Positions 1 through 11,849 of a DNA stretch of 64,000 bases are shown here, one piece after another. The position numbers and the translations under genes were made by a program. This DNA comes from Saururus chinensis (Eukaryota > Streptophyta > Magnoliopsida > Piperales > Saururaceae), in the NCBI GenBank assembly GCA_035235625.1, contig CP141145.1, forward strand, positions 26,414,563 to 26,478,562, in the 5' to 3' direction. The notes beneath the pieces are model-generated. The model saw only the letters and a list, made by a program, of their open reading frames with translations. It did not search any database and was not told where the DNA came from. Numbering within the stretch: position 1 is the first letter of the stretch; every line of letters starts with the position of its first letter.

Positions 1-3000
1 TAGTACATGGCTTCATCCCACTTTCCCAATAACATTGCCACTTTCTGTCCTGTCCTATTGTCCTGCACAAACCCCTGGACCTGGATGATTGGGGTAATTT
101 GGTTATACAAGGAATAGTTTTATCAAACTGATGACAATATCAAATTATGTCCCCTTTTTACCTGATGGGGATTACGGTCAATGATAGATTGTTCCTTGAA
201 CTTCAACTTGCATGAATACTGGCCACTTCCTCTGATCCTCATGGTACCATAATGGTCGCAATAGATCTTACCAATTATGATATTGTATATAGATGTTGTG
301 ACCTTGCTCCACTGAAAGGTCTCACCATCCTCAAATTGGAGGGTGAGAACCCCCACGGGATCAAGTTGGATAGATCGGCCCCAAAACTTGCCTTTCAAAT
401 TAGAATCTGCCCAGAATTTCCAGCCTCTTCCATCACAGTGGCATGCAACGATCATTGGATGGTGACTCACCTAAACCCAAACATATATCATTTATAATAT
501 GAAGTGCCTGGTTTAATTACAAGAGCCACACGTACTTGTTCCATGAAAATTTAGCAATTTTAAACCCCTCAAAATAGAAAGGGATCAGCCACTTACCTTT
601 TCAGAGAAGAAGCGAAGACCTTTATCTGGGTAATCCGCCTCAAAAGTCTCTCCAAGAAGAGGATTGAAAGGCTTACACTGGCGGCCCTCAGTTGATGCAT
701 AACCAGATACAGCAAAAGCTGCAATATTTAGAATTCTCATCAAGAAGTTTCCCTGCATCAGTTTCAAAGCTGTATTACAAACGTAATTGATGCCATAAAT
801 GATGCTCATGCTTCACTAGCATGTAGAAGACAGAATGGAACCATCAGAAGAAAACTTTCAAAATTTTCAAACGGATCTACAAGGACATTAATATTGTCTA
901 TAGAGCCACTAATAATTATCATCAACACTTTGTCATAATTACTTGGGGCTGGCAAGGAATGTGTAAAAAAATTCCTTATTGTAAATGCGTGAAGAAGCTG
1001 ACAGTGGAAAATACCTGTTTGCCCCATTCTAAAGCATGGTCAAGCAAATAGGAATACTCCAAATCTTCACAACATTTCTGCAAAGATGAAAGTGGCTCAT
1101 TGAAGTAGACAGGGAGACAAACACCAGACAGATCCTTTCCAATATTTTCTCTGATGATTGACCAAAGACCGACCGGCTTCTCTTTCTCCTTTGGCTCAGG
1201 AAGTTTGTCCCTTCGTTTCACATATGGATATACAGGGCTCTTGATTCCCACACTTAATTCATTTCTCCGGTCCAAATAGAAAGAGTCCTTATCATATAAT
1301 AGACTACAACAGGCATTCCCAGTACTGTCCCTATGACAACATGAAGCACTCCTTGAAAAATCAGAAGGAAAATCCATGGTGTCAAAAAAGATTCCATCAT
1401 CCTCATCTGTTTCTCCATCCCCACCATCTCGACTCTCATTATCTGCATCAGAGTCAGTTGCACTGCCCTCTGATAAGATTGAATAGAAATCTGGAACAAC
1501 AAATTGGTGGGTTTAAATGATAATGATGAAATAGTATACTTAAAAAAAAAAGCAACAAAAAATATTTATGTATGAATATGTGAGGCTCAAAAATTCCAAA
1601 CCCTGGACCTTTAACGATAGTTCTTAACGTTTAACTTATATCTTGCACCCAAACAAAAATTTTGCCACACACAGACTCATATCACATGAAGTTTTTAAGT
1701 ATAACAAGCAAAATTAAGCTCGAGAATTAACAGAATCACAAAGAAAATATATAAATTTTAAAAGGTTGGTCCTAAGGTTTTTTTTAATAACTGGGTTACA
1801 TTCTAGTGAGATGAAAGAAGGTGATTGAGGGAAACAAGAGACCTCAAACCTAAACACCAAGACAAAGGGCGATTTGCTAAAGACAAGAAAACATGTGCCA
1901 AGCTATACAAAGAGATAAATAAGAACTGGACTTAAAGTAAGGAGAGTCTTTCAAATCCCTACCACTGAATCTTCCATTCCCTTGACCAATGTATGACTCG
2001 CGCTCCTTTGTTTCATCTATGACAGTCGTTTCAAGTTCCACCTTTTCCGTCTGCATCACAAAGGAAAATATGATGAACTTTCTAAACATGTTAGTCATGC
2101 AAATCCTGTGCAATAAAATTAAAAGTGCGAGCATACTGTACCTCTAATTGTCTCAGTGTGTCAAGCAGGAGAACATGCTTATGTTGAAGAGATTTCAGCT
2201 GATTTTGCAATTCAGAGAACTCAGATCGAATAATAGATTCACAATCTTTAACTACCTCTTCATTTATACCTTCCTGTAGTAGGCGGCACCTTAGCTTCTC
2301 AGTTGAGAAAGTAACCTCTTCCGATGGCATAAAGTCATTGCTGGTTAGAACTCGTGGAAAGAGGTCTTTAGCAGCTAGTAATGCCTCAATCCATGCACTC
2401 CGGTCATCTCTAGACTCACATCGCAAGTGAAGAGTCTTTGTACCCGTGAATATAGAAAGCCTTTTATCGTCTGACTTACTTGCACGAATTGAGGAAACCT
2501 AGAAGACGGGCTATATAGGCATATTAGTGCCACAAGATAGAGAATTCAGTAGGTAGATCACTAATTAGTTTAGAAGGCAGTATAATTGTATTAAAGGACC
2601 ACACATAATAATGACATTAAGTTTCTGGGAACCACAAAGCTTATGCAGGGATGAGAAGACAGAAGTAGCAACAAGAGGTTCATGCGGGCACGCAAACAAA
2701 TTATTCAAGTCGTCATAGCGAAACAAAATACGAGATTGTGCTATTGATTATATCCATAGTTCGGCCATATGTTCAAATCCATGGCAGAATCCTTGTCACT
2801 TTTATTCTCTTGCCGATACTAACACGTTTTCTAAGTGCGATAGCCTCCGCTTAAATAAGCTTATATCTTTCATTTGAACCCATCTAACTGTTACAAATCT
2901 TCTAAATATAAAAATGAACAAAAGTTTTGCTATAAGATCCAAGGGCATGGGATTATATCATCTATAACATCCACAAGTAAATTCTCTGCTACATTACTTT

Positions 3001-3623
3001 CAAAAGAAATTTTAAAATAAGACTAATGCAGACGAAATGAAGAAGGACCAAACCTTCAAATGGATCTCACCGAAGGGCTTCCACTGCTTGGCAGGCCCAG
3101 ACCCGGCGTTGGCCCTATCGAACAAGCTGGCCTTCCTCATGTGCCGGAGAGAGTACTCGCCAATCACTCTCACCCCGTCCTTGTCCCCGACCAGCCCAAC
3201 GGATATTTTGTCCGGCCCGTGAATCTTGTAATAAGCCAGCACCCCGTCCTGCAGCACGAACCACCTCGACCTCCACCCCTTCCCGTAGTTCACCCACTTA
3301 TTCAAAATCCCCGCAACCGCCCCACCGGCATTCAGCAGCGCCGCGCCGCTGCTCCCACAGCTCGCCCGGGAGTCCCTCCCTTCCGACTCGTCCGCCGCAC
3401 TCCCCGCAGGATCCACCGAACCACCCCCAACCTCCGAACCACCCGGAAGCTGGACACAACCGAACTGCTTGCCGGCGACAAAGGCGGCGAATTTAACGGA
3501 GCCGTGGCCATCGCCCGCCAGCGGGTGGGACGGGGACGACCTCGCCCTGACCGCCCCTCCCGGCGCGCTCGCCGCCCGGTCCCGCTCGATCGACACCGGC
3601 GCAATGCAGCACAGCGGATTCAT
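1..3623 (-). CDS. ORP: Oxysterol-binding protein-related protein (ORP1/ORP2-like), 3' end cut by window
   Basis: Seven exons can be spliced by eye: 3054-3623, 2142-2498, 1963-2050, 1015-1490, 597-752, 162-470 and 1-80 (cut). All have GT-AG introns and matching phases, giving about 678 residues. The start ATG at 3623 gives [11 protein letters not shown], as in plant ORPs; an in-frame ATG at 3680 would add a hydrophobic 19-residue leader and is less likely. A PH domain covers about residues 105-236 ([20 protein letters not shown] to [11 protein letters not shown]) and a coiled coil about 265-308. An acidic Ser/Asp linker follows, then the oxysterol-binding domain from about 445 ([17 protein letters not shown]). 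The family fingerprint EQVSHHPP reads EKVSHHPM at about 548-555, split between two exons. Known for the family: sterol/phosphoinositide exchange at membrane contact sites, with the PH domain targeting the membrane. The last ~100-150 residues lie outside the window. No stop or frameshift is seen in the visible exons. Confidence 0.93.
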
Positions 3624-4370
3624 CTTTACGCAAGAAGCCGGAAAGACGCAAGCCAAGCCAAAAAATAAAAAAAACAACAATAATAAAAAAAAAATCTCAG
3701 GAGGGGGAACAGCAGAATGCGAAGCTCAAACGAGAAAGTTCGGGGAGGGGGGCTCCGGATCGGCTGCCAGGGAGCGGCGGCAGTCGAGGATCGAGAGCTG
3801 CGGCGGCCATGCGAAGCCCGTCCTCCAGCGCCCGCCGGCCGCTCGGCCGAGACATAAGAGGTCCGAGGGGAGAGGACGGATCGGAAGGGATTAATGGGGA
3901 GAGTAATGGCTGCAGGTCGAGCTTCGATTTAATGGCTGCCGCAGCAGATCCATTAAATTCGCTGATCAATCCTCCTCCTCCTCCACTCTAGCTGAGCGTA
4001 GCTTCTGTGTTCCACCCAGCTCTGCGTCTGAGTCCAGGCCAGACTGTGGAGTCTGTCTGGTGCGGGCTGGGGGCGTGGTGGCGCCCACGCCATACGCGCG
4101 GGTGCGGGTGATCCGGCGATTTGGCTTCGCGATGGGGCCCGGAGATGCCTCCACCGTTAACGCTGTCGGGCGAGTGGGCGACGCGAGTCATTTTTGCGTC
4201 AGGGAGTGGCGATGGGGTTTACTTTTTCGGTCAATGCGAACGTGGCACGTGGTGTGGGGGGCCCGCTTAACTGTACGGAAGCATCTGACGCTAGCACGTG
4301 ACATCCGCGTGACTTACGCTGCTCTTGGGTTACTCGGTCAGGGAGCCGAGGAAGGACGGAGCTAAAGATC
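3624..4370 (-). promoter_or_regulatory. GC-rich 5'UTR/promoter region of the ORP gene
   Basis: Immediately upstream of the ORP start the sequence changes from AT-rich to strongly GC-rich with many CpGs up to about 4370, then returns to AT-rich. A purine-rich tract on the minus strand and a plus-strand A-rich run (3660-3695) lie close to the ATG. CACGTG-like ACGT cores occur at 4240-4305 (ACGTGGCACGTGG, GCACGTGAC), resembling G-box elements. Several long open frames here on both strands are composition artefacts. The transcription start cannot be placed. Confidence 0.55.
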
Positions 4371-7200
4371 GGCACCCGCGTTGAGGTTTATTTATTGATT
4401 TATGGCACCCGCGAGCACTATGATAAGTTTGGGGTTCGACTATAATTTAGTCGGGGAAAAATTTAAATAAAAAATGAAAAATAAAAATAAAAAGGCTGCG
4501 TGAAAGGCCACTGGTACTTTGCGGAAAAAAAATTAACTTATTAATCAATTTTTATCCTAAAAATTAGCCTAGATCGAATTAAGAAAACAGAGATAGAATG
4601 AACCCAAAACTCCAATAAATATAGAGTTAAAAAATTCCGCAAAGATTTCACCCAAGTTCCATTTGGACATTTTGAGAATTTTGGAAAAATTCAAGAACTT
4701 TGTCTCACTATGCCCGCTAAGAGAGTTGGAGTTCATTTAACAAGGAAAAAATTTGGATAAGATCACCCTGTAGTTGTTGTGTTTGTCCCTTGTTTCGAAT
4801 GACTGCTGATAACTGTATACTATACCTAAATACCCTTGAGATAGGAAGCTTTTGTTTGGCAATGAAAATATGCCCCACACAATTTATTTTTTCATTATCC
4901 AACAAAAACAACTGCCACCTCATGGGCATATGGATTTAGTCTACTGATTGGGTGTAGCATTATCATTTTTCATTTAAAATTCACCACTACCATTTAAGAT
5001 TGTTTCACTTCAAGGAAAAAAATACTTGGTTAAAACAATCCGACAACTAATTTGTATGCAAGTAGAATAAGTTTCAAAAAAACAAAAAACAAAACAAAAG
5101 AGATGAAAGGGGTTTGCAATAATAAGAAGAATAATGATCGAGCAAAATTGTCAATCTGGCAGGTTAGTTGGATCCCTCCTAGCTTTGAAGAGATGTCCTA
5201 TCTCAAATCTCATTGGGGTGTATAAGGGTGCATGAGTTTTACCTACTAAAAAATATAAACAACATTTGTGTAGCTTTTGGCAGAAGAATACCCCTTAAAA
5301 TTTTAAAAAATAAAATAATCATTTTTTTATGAATGCAACATCTGATTTTATATGAAATATGTAGACAAATGTTGAAGCACTTTATGAGGATTAGGAAATT
5401 ACCTTAGATGCGAACATTCAGCAACGACAACAGGCAAAGAGAATGGCTTGAATGCGCTCATTTGTTTGTCAATTTGGATCCAATATGAATCCATTTTGTG
5501 AACTACATAAACCATTTGATGTTATACATCTAAACTCTATAAATCAACAACTACATGATATATTTTTCTTAGTAAAAAAATAAAATAAGAAATATAATGT
5601 TGGTGTTATTCTGGGGGGGGGGGGGGAACAAATAATTTATGAAATACCGGGATGTTATTGCAATGAGTTTTAAGTACAAGATCACTTAGCAGTGAGGAAT
5701 CTTTTTCACTTATCTTCTATCATTTGTGCACATACCTATACATACAAAATATGCATGGCACCGAACCACCTATGGGTTAACTCTTAGTAGGTTTGCCTAC
5801 TTCTATTCTAAGTCACAATAAATATGTAAATTACATATACCCTAAACATACTCATGCAACTACATGCGTCATGCTACTATGTATGCAATTCATTTCATAC
5901 CCTTGATTTAAATGATCATATGATATGTCATGCTATGCTATGCTATGAACTAGACTTATAGTCTCATGATATTCAAAGCAAAGCCAAACTCCTAACTAAT
6001 AAATATGAATCATGATTTTGATTCCTTGATCTATAATAATTATCTTTATCATATAAAATTAAATAATCATCGATCTAATCTAGCAAGACTACTCACATGT
6101 CATTGTTAAAATAAATAGCAAAAGTAAATAATTCTCACCCAATAGCTTATGTACTATGTTAGGTGTTAATGTACAATGCTAAGACACCTATGTACCGTGG
6201 TCACAGACTCTGGTAGGAGCCCGGTCAAGAAAGCATTTTATTAGAACATATTCAGTCATATGTATGTGTTATCATATTTTAGTGAACAAAATAGTGTTCA
6301 AAATTGTGTATTTTGAGTTATGAGAAGTAGTGTTTGTTTGCTAATGAAGAGCACATGTTGAAGATCAAATAGTACATGAAGACCCAAGGTGTTTATTAGG
6401 TTAAACACTCACACGTGTGCACATACACATTACACGTACTTAGGATTGATAGGGTTTATCATATGAGAGTGTAGGGAAAAAAAGGGTGAATGTAGAAGTA
6501 AGCAAAATTTCCTTCAACGATCTACCAGGAATGATATGAGATTGATCGATTTTGAACAATATATATTAATTTTAACTGTATATAGAGCAATCGATCGGTC
6601 TAGAGGAACAAATCATTGAGAAAGTTCATTAGGTGTAGTCAACATATGAGTTGGGCAAGGTATTGAAGTGGGTATTGTTCTAGTTTATATCATAAGCAAT
6701 TGATCAAGTACATGGGTCATTAATGAGGTCGATCGATAGTAAACGGTTTTACCTAAAATAGGACATTCCGAGAGGAATTTGTTCCCTATCGAAAGTCTAA
6801 CTCTTAAATCGACTTAGATACCTATGTAAGGGGTATTTGGGTGTGATAAAACACAAGTAGAAGCTAGAGAAAGATAGAGAGGGCCTAGAGATTACTCTCT
6901 AAAATGAATTGAGATATTTCTTAGAGAAGAAGGCTTCCATGGCTATTATGCTTTAAAAGAGGTTGTATTTATCCATTTATTCTAACAAAACTCTATGTTT
7001 ATGCCTTATCTTCATAATTTGTTTGTTTGGATTCTTGACACAAGCACGAGTCAAAGTTCGAAAGAGATAGAAATTTAAGATTGGAACTCTATTCCAAGTC
7101 TCATTGTAAAATTGTTGATGAGAAGATCAATGATGATCATTCAAAGTTGAGTATGGAAGATTAAATTGAATGTTACAAAATTAAATGGCTGCAAGAGGTA
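4371..7200. other. AT-rich intergenic spacer
   Basis: No gene is recognised here. The stretch is AT-rich with homopolymer runs, including a G tract at about 5621-5635. 6380-7080 has a leader-like look (repeated gatcgatcg motifs and AGAGA runs) but no terminal repeats could be matched. Short open frames in it show no protein similarity that I recognise. Confidence 0.5.
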
Positions 7201-8558
7201 CAACAAAAGTAGAGGTGGTAAAGGATTGAGTCTGGTAGGCCCATGTGTAGGCCAACCCGGCCCAAACCTTGTCCTCACCTTTGAACACAAGCCCGGCATG
7301 GCCCTTGGGCCCAATGTGCCATGCTAGTTGGGCATCTAGCTCACTAAAAAAATTTAAATAATTCATAAAATCATAATTTCCTATAATTTTGTAAATTAAC
7401 ATTTTTTAAAAACTTGGGGAGGTAAAAATTGCATCACTATAGTATGAGTGTATCCTAACAAGGTTGACACCTACTCACCTATCTATTATTTATAATTTAA
7501 CATGAACACACCTCTACAACTCTACTTTAAGAGTCTAAGATTAAAAAAAAAGAACATCTTTAAGAAATTAAAATTTCATTAAGGTGTTCTTCTAGCTCCT
7601 CTTCTAATTTAGGAGCTTATTCTCTATCTTCTGCATCTAGCCAATCCTTCAAGCAGACGCATCACTCCATCATTGTTGGATCTAAGTGACTCATTCGATC
7701 ATCCAATACCCTATTTTTTGTACTAAAAGCAAACTCTAAAGCTATTGTAGACACTGGAAGAGTTAGTAAATCTCGAGCTATGGCGACAAACATAAAATAA
7801 CTTTCATCATATATTTGCCACCAAACTAAATCGTCAAAGTTAATTATTTCTTCATTGGTTAAGAAATTCTCAAAATTATTTTATAAATGCATAAGTAATT
7901 CATTATTAGAGGTACTACTAATATTATATCTTTGTTTATTTCTACTAAGTAATAACTAAGAAGGGTCATTTTTATTTAAAGAAGGTGTTGGAGCAATAGT
8001 CCTACTACCATCGTAGATTCATATATATCGTATAAAGAATATAAGATATTTTTGATATCTTCAATAAAATTATTATATTCTAAAGTCACATTAGTATATA
8101 TACCCTCTGCAACTATTTATACGCTAGTTAACCTTCAGCTACCAATGATGTAGACCAAGGGATCTATACAAGAAAAATTAAAGATAAATGGGGAAAGTAG
8201 GCTAGGAGGGCTAATTCACCCAGAGGGAGAGAGGCAAGACTTGTTGAGCAACGAGCAGGCGATCAACTGGTGGAGGAGCGTGACCGGCCAAAGGATGTCC
8301 TGCCACCTGAAAGGATCCATCACCTTGGTTGACATGAGTGTCCGAGAACCTAGGAGGATGTCAAGAAGCGGAAAGCATGTGCCACACAAGCTGGGGGGAA
8401 CCGGTCGAAGGAGGAGCGGCCATGGACAACGGTGGAATTGGGAGCAGTGGAAAATGAGCATATCTAGCTGAAAAGGATGCTTAGCAGCCTAACCCACGGC
8501 TTGTGGAATAGAGGCAAGTGAAGCTGAAATTGGGGGGGAGGGGGGGGGGGGGGGGGTC

Positions 8559-8717
8559 GAGTAGTGGTAGCAACGGGGAACTAAATGGAGCCCTAAATGT
8601 GGCTGGTGGAAGATGCAAAATGTCGAGGGTCCTTGGGGGGGGTGAGTAGTGGCAGCAACGGGGAACAAAATGGAGCCCTAAATGTGGCTAGTGGAAGATG
8701 CAAAATGTCGATGGTCC
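8559..8717. repeat. Two tandem copies of a 74-bp unit after a G-rich tract
   Basis: 8559-8632 and 8644-8717 are nearly identical (GAGTAGTGG at the start, TCGAGGGTCC or TCGATGGTCC at the end). Each copy is preceded by a run of G (8531-8556 and 8634-8642). The G tracts suggest slippage or recombination created the duplication. Confidence 0.85.
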
Positions 8718-8839
8718 AAGAGTAGAGGTGGCAGCCAGATCCTTTGGTCGAATAGCATAACCGACTATAAGAGTTTCTGACATGGTTGAGTCGGAAGCCA
8801 ATGCAGGGATGAATAGCTCAGAATTAGCGGGGCAAGCAA

Positions 8840-9271
8840 CTAATAGTGTGTTGGCCGTTGGTGAAGCCCTTGAGCATGGGGGAACAAAGGATCTCTATGA
8901 TAGTAGTTGGGCAGCAGAAAGGGAGAATTTTTTGCCGGAGAAGAAGAAGTTGCTGCTTGCTGGAAGCCAAGCGGGCACCTATGAGGAAGATCCATCTGCT
9001 GAGAGGGCATGAAAGGAGTGCATGACCTAGTCGAAACAGTGTTACTATTGTCCTTGTTCTCATCAAACCTACGAGTTGTGTCCACTTTGATGGCAACAAG
9101 GGCAGTCTTCAATTCGGTAAGCTCCAAAACTTTAGCTTTTAGTTGATGTTCGAGATGTTGTGTAAGGGAATTCAAACGAGTGGTGGAAAACTCCGAGACT
9201 AGCACATCATGGAGGGTTGAGGAATCCGCTACTTTGGGGGGCTGCAGACTCTTCTGACGCGGCGTACTCAT
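8840..9271 (-). pseudogene. Possible gag N-terminal fragment, 143 codons
   Basis: The frame starts with ATG (MSTPRQKSLQPPKVADSSTL) and has a heptad-rich helical stretch, LNSLTQHLEHQLKAKVLELT, at about residues 34-53. A Pro/Ser-rich tail follows. This layout of a short N-terminus, coiled coil and low-complexity linker is common in Ty3/gypsy gag proteins before the gag core. The gag core itself (a phrase like FDGSDPxGWxFR) is absent, so this is a fragment. It lies inside the GC-richer insertion. It could instead be a chance open frame. Confidence 0.3.
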
Positions 9272-10439
9272 GGCGACAATAAGGTGGGTGGGCGAGCATA
9301 AGGAGCAAAATCGCTCCTCATCTACTAATGATGTAGACCATGGGTTCTACACACAAAAAATTAAGGAGAAAGAGGAGATAAGAGAGGGCTTAAGGTAGAA
9401 AATTAAATAAATTAACTCTAAATTTCTATTTACTGCGTTAGAATTGGTTGTGCACTATTATATATAGAGATCTGAAGTAGAATTCCTAATGAAATAAGGA
9501 AAGCACAAAAAAAATACTAAACCTATTGAATTTAAGAGAAGAGATTAATCTAGGAAAACTAAATTCTAGTCTAATTAGGATCATATCATGCCCATAATTG
9601 CACCCAAACAAAAAAAAATTTATATTTTGTTTTCATTGACCCCTCAATTATATTAAAATACACTATTTTTTCTATATTATGCAAACATAAGAGTAATATT
9701 ATAGAATTGATTAAGAACTAAAGAAGTAGGATAATATATAGCTAATAATTATTTAGTGGCTTCATAAAAAATATGTAAAAAATTCATAATAACTATCACA
9801 ATTTCAAAATCATTATCAAATAATAAAGAATTGGATATCTTAATGGCAACCATAATATTATAATTTCTTTTAAATCATAACAAGATTCTAAGTACTATTC
9901 CACTTATGTTTAACATAGAAGATAACCTTTTTCTATTTTTTTACCATATTGATTACAAAAATCTCTAAATTCTTGAGATCTAAATGGAGAAGAACTAATA
10001 GTTAAATCATCTTGAACAAATCAATTAATAATATGACAACAACATTTTATATAAAAAAATTTCTATTTAAGCATTATCTAAGGTAATAGAATTTTTTTAT
10101 CATCAATATGATATTATGTAAAACTGTTTTTATAGACCCACTAATTATAACTCATGTATATGAAAATTCTAATAAATTAAAAGTAATAATTCTTTTTTTA
10201 AAACCCAATCTTGATCGATGTATTGTGTTGTAATACAAACATATTATAAATTTTTGTTGCTATTTCATATATTTGATATAAGATAAATTTTACCTAAAAT
10301 TGTAAAAAGTACTCATTGAAGAGTTTAATGTAGTTTGATTTAGCTGTATCACATGAAACCTTATAGAAGCATGGGTTGAGGACATTCTTCACACACTTTT
10401 TAACATGAACAATGTATTTTGCTAGCTCACCCCTACTAA

Positions 10440-10754
10440 GTATTCCAAAATAAAATGCTCCTGACCCTAACTTTGCAGGATTCAGTAAGGCGTAGTGTGT
10501 AGGTAGTACAAAACTGTTTGGAAGCTTTCAAGGAGCGTTTGTAGATCTATAGCCATATGTGTAGGTCTTAGGTTGTATTTTTTTATGGCTCAAGAAGCCT
10601 TATTTATATTCTCCTTTTGTATTTGTGTACAGATAGTGAATTTTCGGAGAAATAAAATTGATATATTATGATTATGGCCAATCCCTTCTCTGTGACCAAA
10701 GCAAGTTTTAATCTTATTTTTAATTTAAAATTTGTCCTAAAAACTTGGGTCATG
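10440..10754 (+). mobile_element. Possible 3' part of a gypsy LTR
   Basis: The stretch has features common at the 3' end of plant gypsy LTRs: an AGAAGCCTTATTTAT segment, an AATAAAATTGATATAT polyadenylation-like segment, and a terminal GGGTCATGACA at 10754. A matching 5' end beginning TG was not found. It abuts the right end of the hAT remnant. Confidence 0.28.
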
Positions 10755-11500
10755 ACAAAACCGACAGGTTGTATAGATAGAGAACAAACATAAATATTCT
10801 AGAGCAAATATTAGTCTTCTCTATATCTTTTAACAGAAGAGACTTGGGCTTTCTTTGAACTAGGAGAAAGGGTTTTCTCATGTATTGTATTGTATTGAGG
10901 AAAATGGTGTTTTTCTCTACAGCGAGGTATATTTCTGTATGTTTTCCTTCAGTAATGAAGAAACTCCGTTTTGCTGTCAAGCAATATTGCCGAAGAAAAT
11001 CCTCTAGTTTGTGCTCTTTTACTTTTCTTTCTTGCTTGTATAATCATTGTCTCTGCTGAAATTCATATCAAAAGTAGCTGGTTTATCGTTTGATTTAACT
11101 GTAGTCAAAAGCTCTCTTTACTTGTAGAATGTTCGCTGCCACTTTTGCTTAGTCAATTAGATCTGTATTTAGACTAACCTTTTTTCTTTTTCGCAAGACT
11201 GTATCTAAAGTACTATTGTAATTTGCAAGTGGCCTGACAAATTTGTTTGGGAGTGGAGATAATTGTAACCAGCAAATGAATGGAATAGCAAAAACAAGCT
11301 TTAAGCACAAGAAGCTTTCTTGAACAGGCTTACCAAGCTCACAACATTTTCAAGCTACTAAATCACAGAGACCATTTCAAGATACACTCCTCCAAAGGCA
11401 GAAACAGTAATGAGAGGGGACAAGGGGACCATAGAACACATGAAGTGGACCTACCAGTGTAGTCACTACTAGTCACGCACGTTCCACTGAAGACAATGTA
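10755..11500. other. Spacer, no gene recognised
   Basis: Mixed AT-rich sequence. 10850-11060 has T-rich, LTR- or UTR-like composition (repeated TGTATTGTATTG) but no terminal repeats or coding similarity that I can name. Confidence 0.4.
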
Positions 11501-11539
11501 AGCTTAATAGGAGAAGACAGATGCATCTTTTCTTTCTTT

Positions 11540-11839
11540 TCATCGTCCCCATGTGGCAAACACTTTGTTATCACTTGTGCATGAGATTCTCCCAAACAGT
11601 CCTGAAGACGGTGAAGAGACACCCAAAGCATGCGTTGCATCATTAGTGGGGCACAAAACCATTTTGAGTGGCCGGGTGGTCCCAGAAAGCCCCGCAGTAG
11701 CACAAAATGGAACAAAAGGAGGATGAAGTGATCCATCGTCTTTACTTGTTTCATCGAAATGCATCCCTTTTATGTCTGGCAAAGGTGCAACCATAGTTTG
11801 ATTATGTTTATGCAATGTCCCTCTTTTGTTTTGCGACAC
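11540..11839 (-). CDS. Unrecognised 99-codon open frame, GC-richer than surroundings
   Basis: The frame reads MSQNKRGTLHKHNQ and ends ATWGR before a stop, with balanced composition (PFVPFCATAGLSGTTRPLK) unlike the flanking AT-rich DNA. A second minus-strand frame (11473-11754) overlaps it. I do not recognise a domain. It may be a relic of a coding exon or a chance frame. A splice donor or acceptor could not be assigned. No function is proposed. Confidence 0.22.
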   Translation of the reverse strand: MSQNKRGTLHKHNQTMVAPLPDIKGMHFDETSKDDGSLHPPFVPFCATAGLSGTTRPLKMVLCPTNDATHALGVSSPSSGLFGRISCTSDNKVFATWGR

Positions 11840-11849
11840 TAAACCTCAC

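Larger units (their letters stand above)
8137..9600 (-). mobile_element. Gypsy-like fragment inserted in the hAT remnant
   Basis: A GC-richer block splits the hAT transposase. Its left side (8137-8215) and right side (9319-9393) share a directly repeated stretch of about 75 bp that contains TGATGTAGACCA, which could be LTR ends. On the minus strand, just inside the right repeat, an open frame starts at 9271 and looks like a gypsy gag N-terminus. Next to the right repeat (minus strand) is TTAGTAGATGAGG, only loosely like a tRNA-Met primer-binding site. Full LTR limits and a target duplication were not found, so an LTR element is the best guess rather than proven. Confidence 0.35.
7211..10435 (-). 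mobile_element. Decayed hAT (Ac-like) DNA transposon, interrupted by a later insertion
   Basis: Read on the minus strand, 7600-7880 encodes a damaged hAT C-terminal dimerisation domain: DDLVWWQIYDESYFMFVAIA is followed by a RDLLTLPVST-like stretch and then DWLDAEDRE. About 9850-10100 matches the upstream transposase core that usually reads CCCHILNLIVQDGL, here with stops. 7230-7330 is GC-rich GGCCC-type subterminal sequence, typical of plant hAT ends. The ends begin TAGAGGTGG at about 7211 and finish CACCCCTA at about 10435, so they are weakly inverted; no 8-bp target duplication was found, and the boundaries are provisional. Many stops and frameshifts mean no transposase is made. The two transposase parts are separated by the GC-richer block at 8137-9600. 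Confidence 0.72.

Noticed and set aside
2760-2790. tRNA-like B-box (TGTTCAAATCC)
   Set aside because: No matching A-box or cloverleaf arms nearby; it lies in an ORP intron.
3060-3668. 202-codon plus-strand open frame over the ORP first exon
   Set aside because: It is the antisense shadow of the GC-rich PH-domain exon; its Pro/Arg-rich composition has no domain and the minus strand has the real exon with splice sites.
3469-4365. Several long frames on both strands in the GC-rich ORP upstream region
   Set aside because: Stop codons are rare because of GC content; no recognisable protein and no agreement with splice signals.
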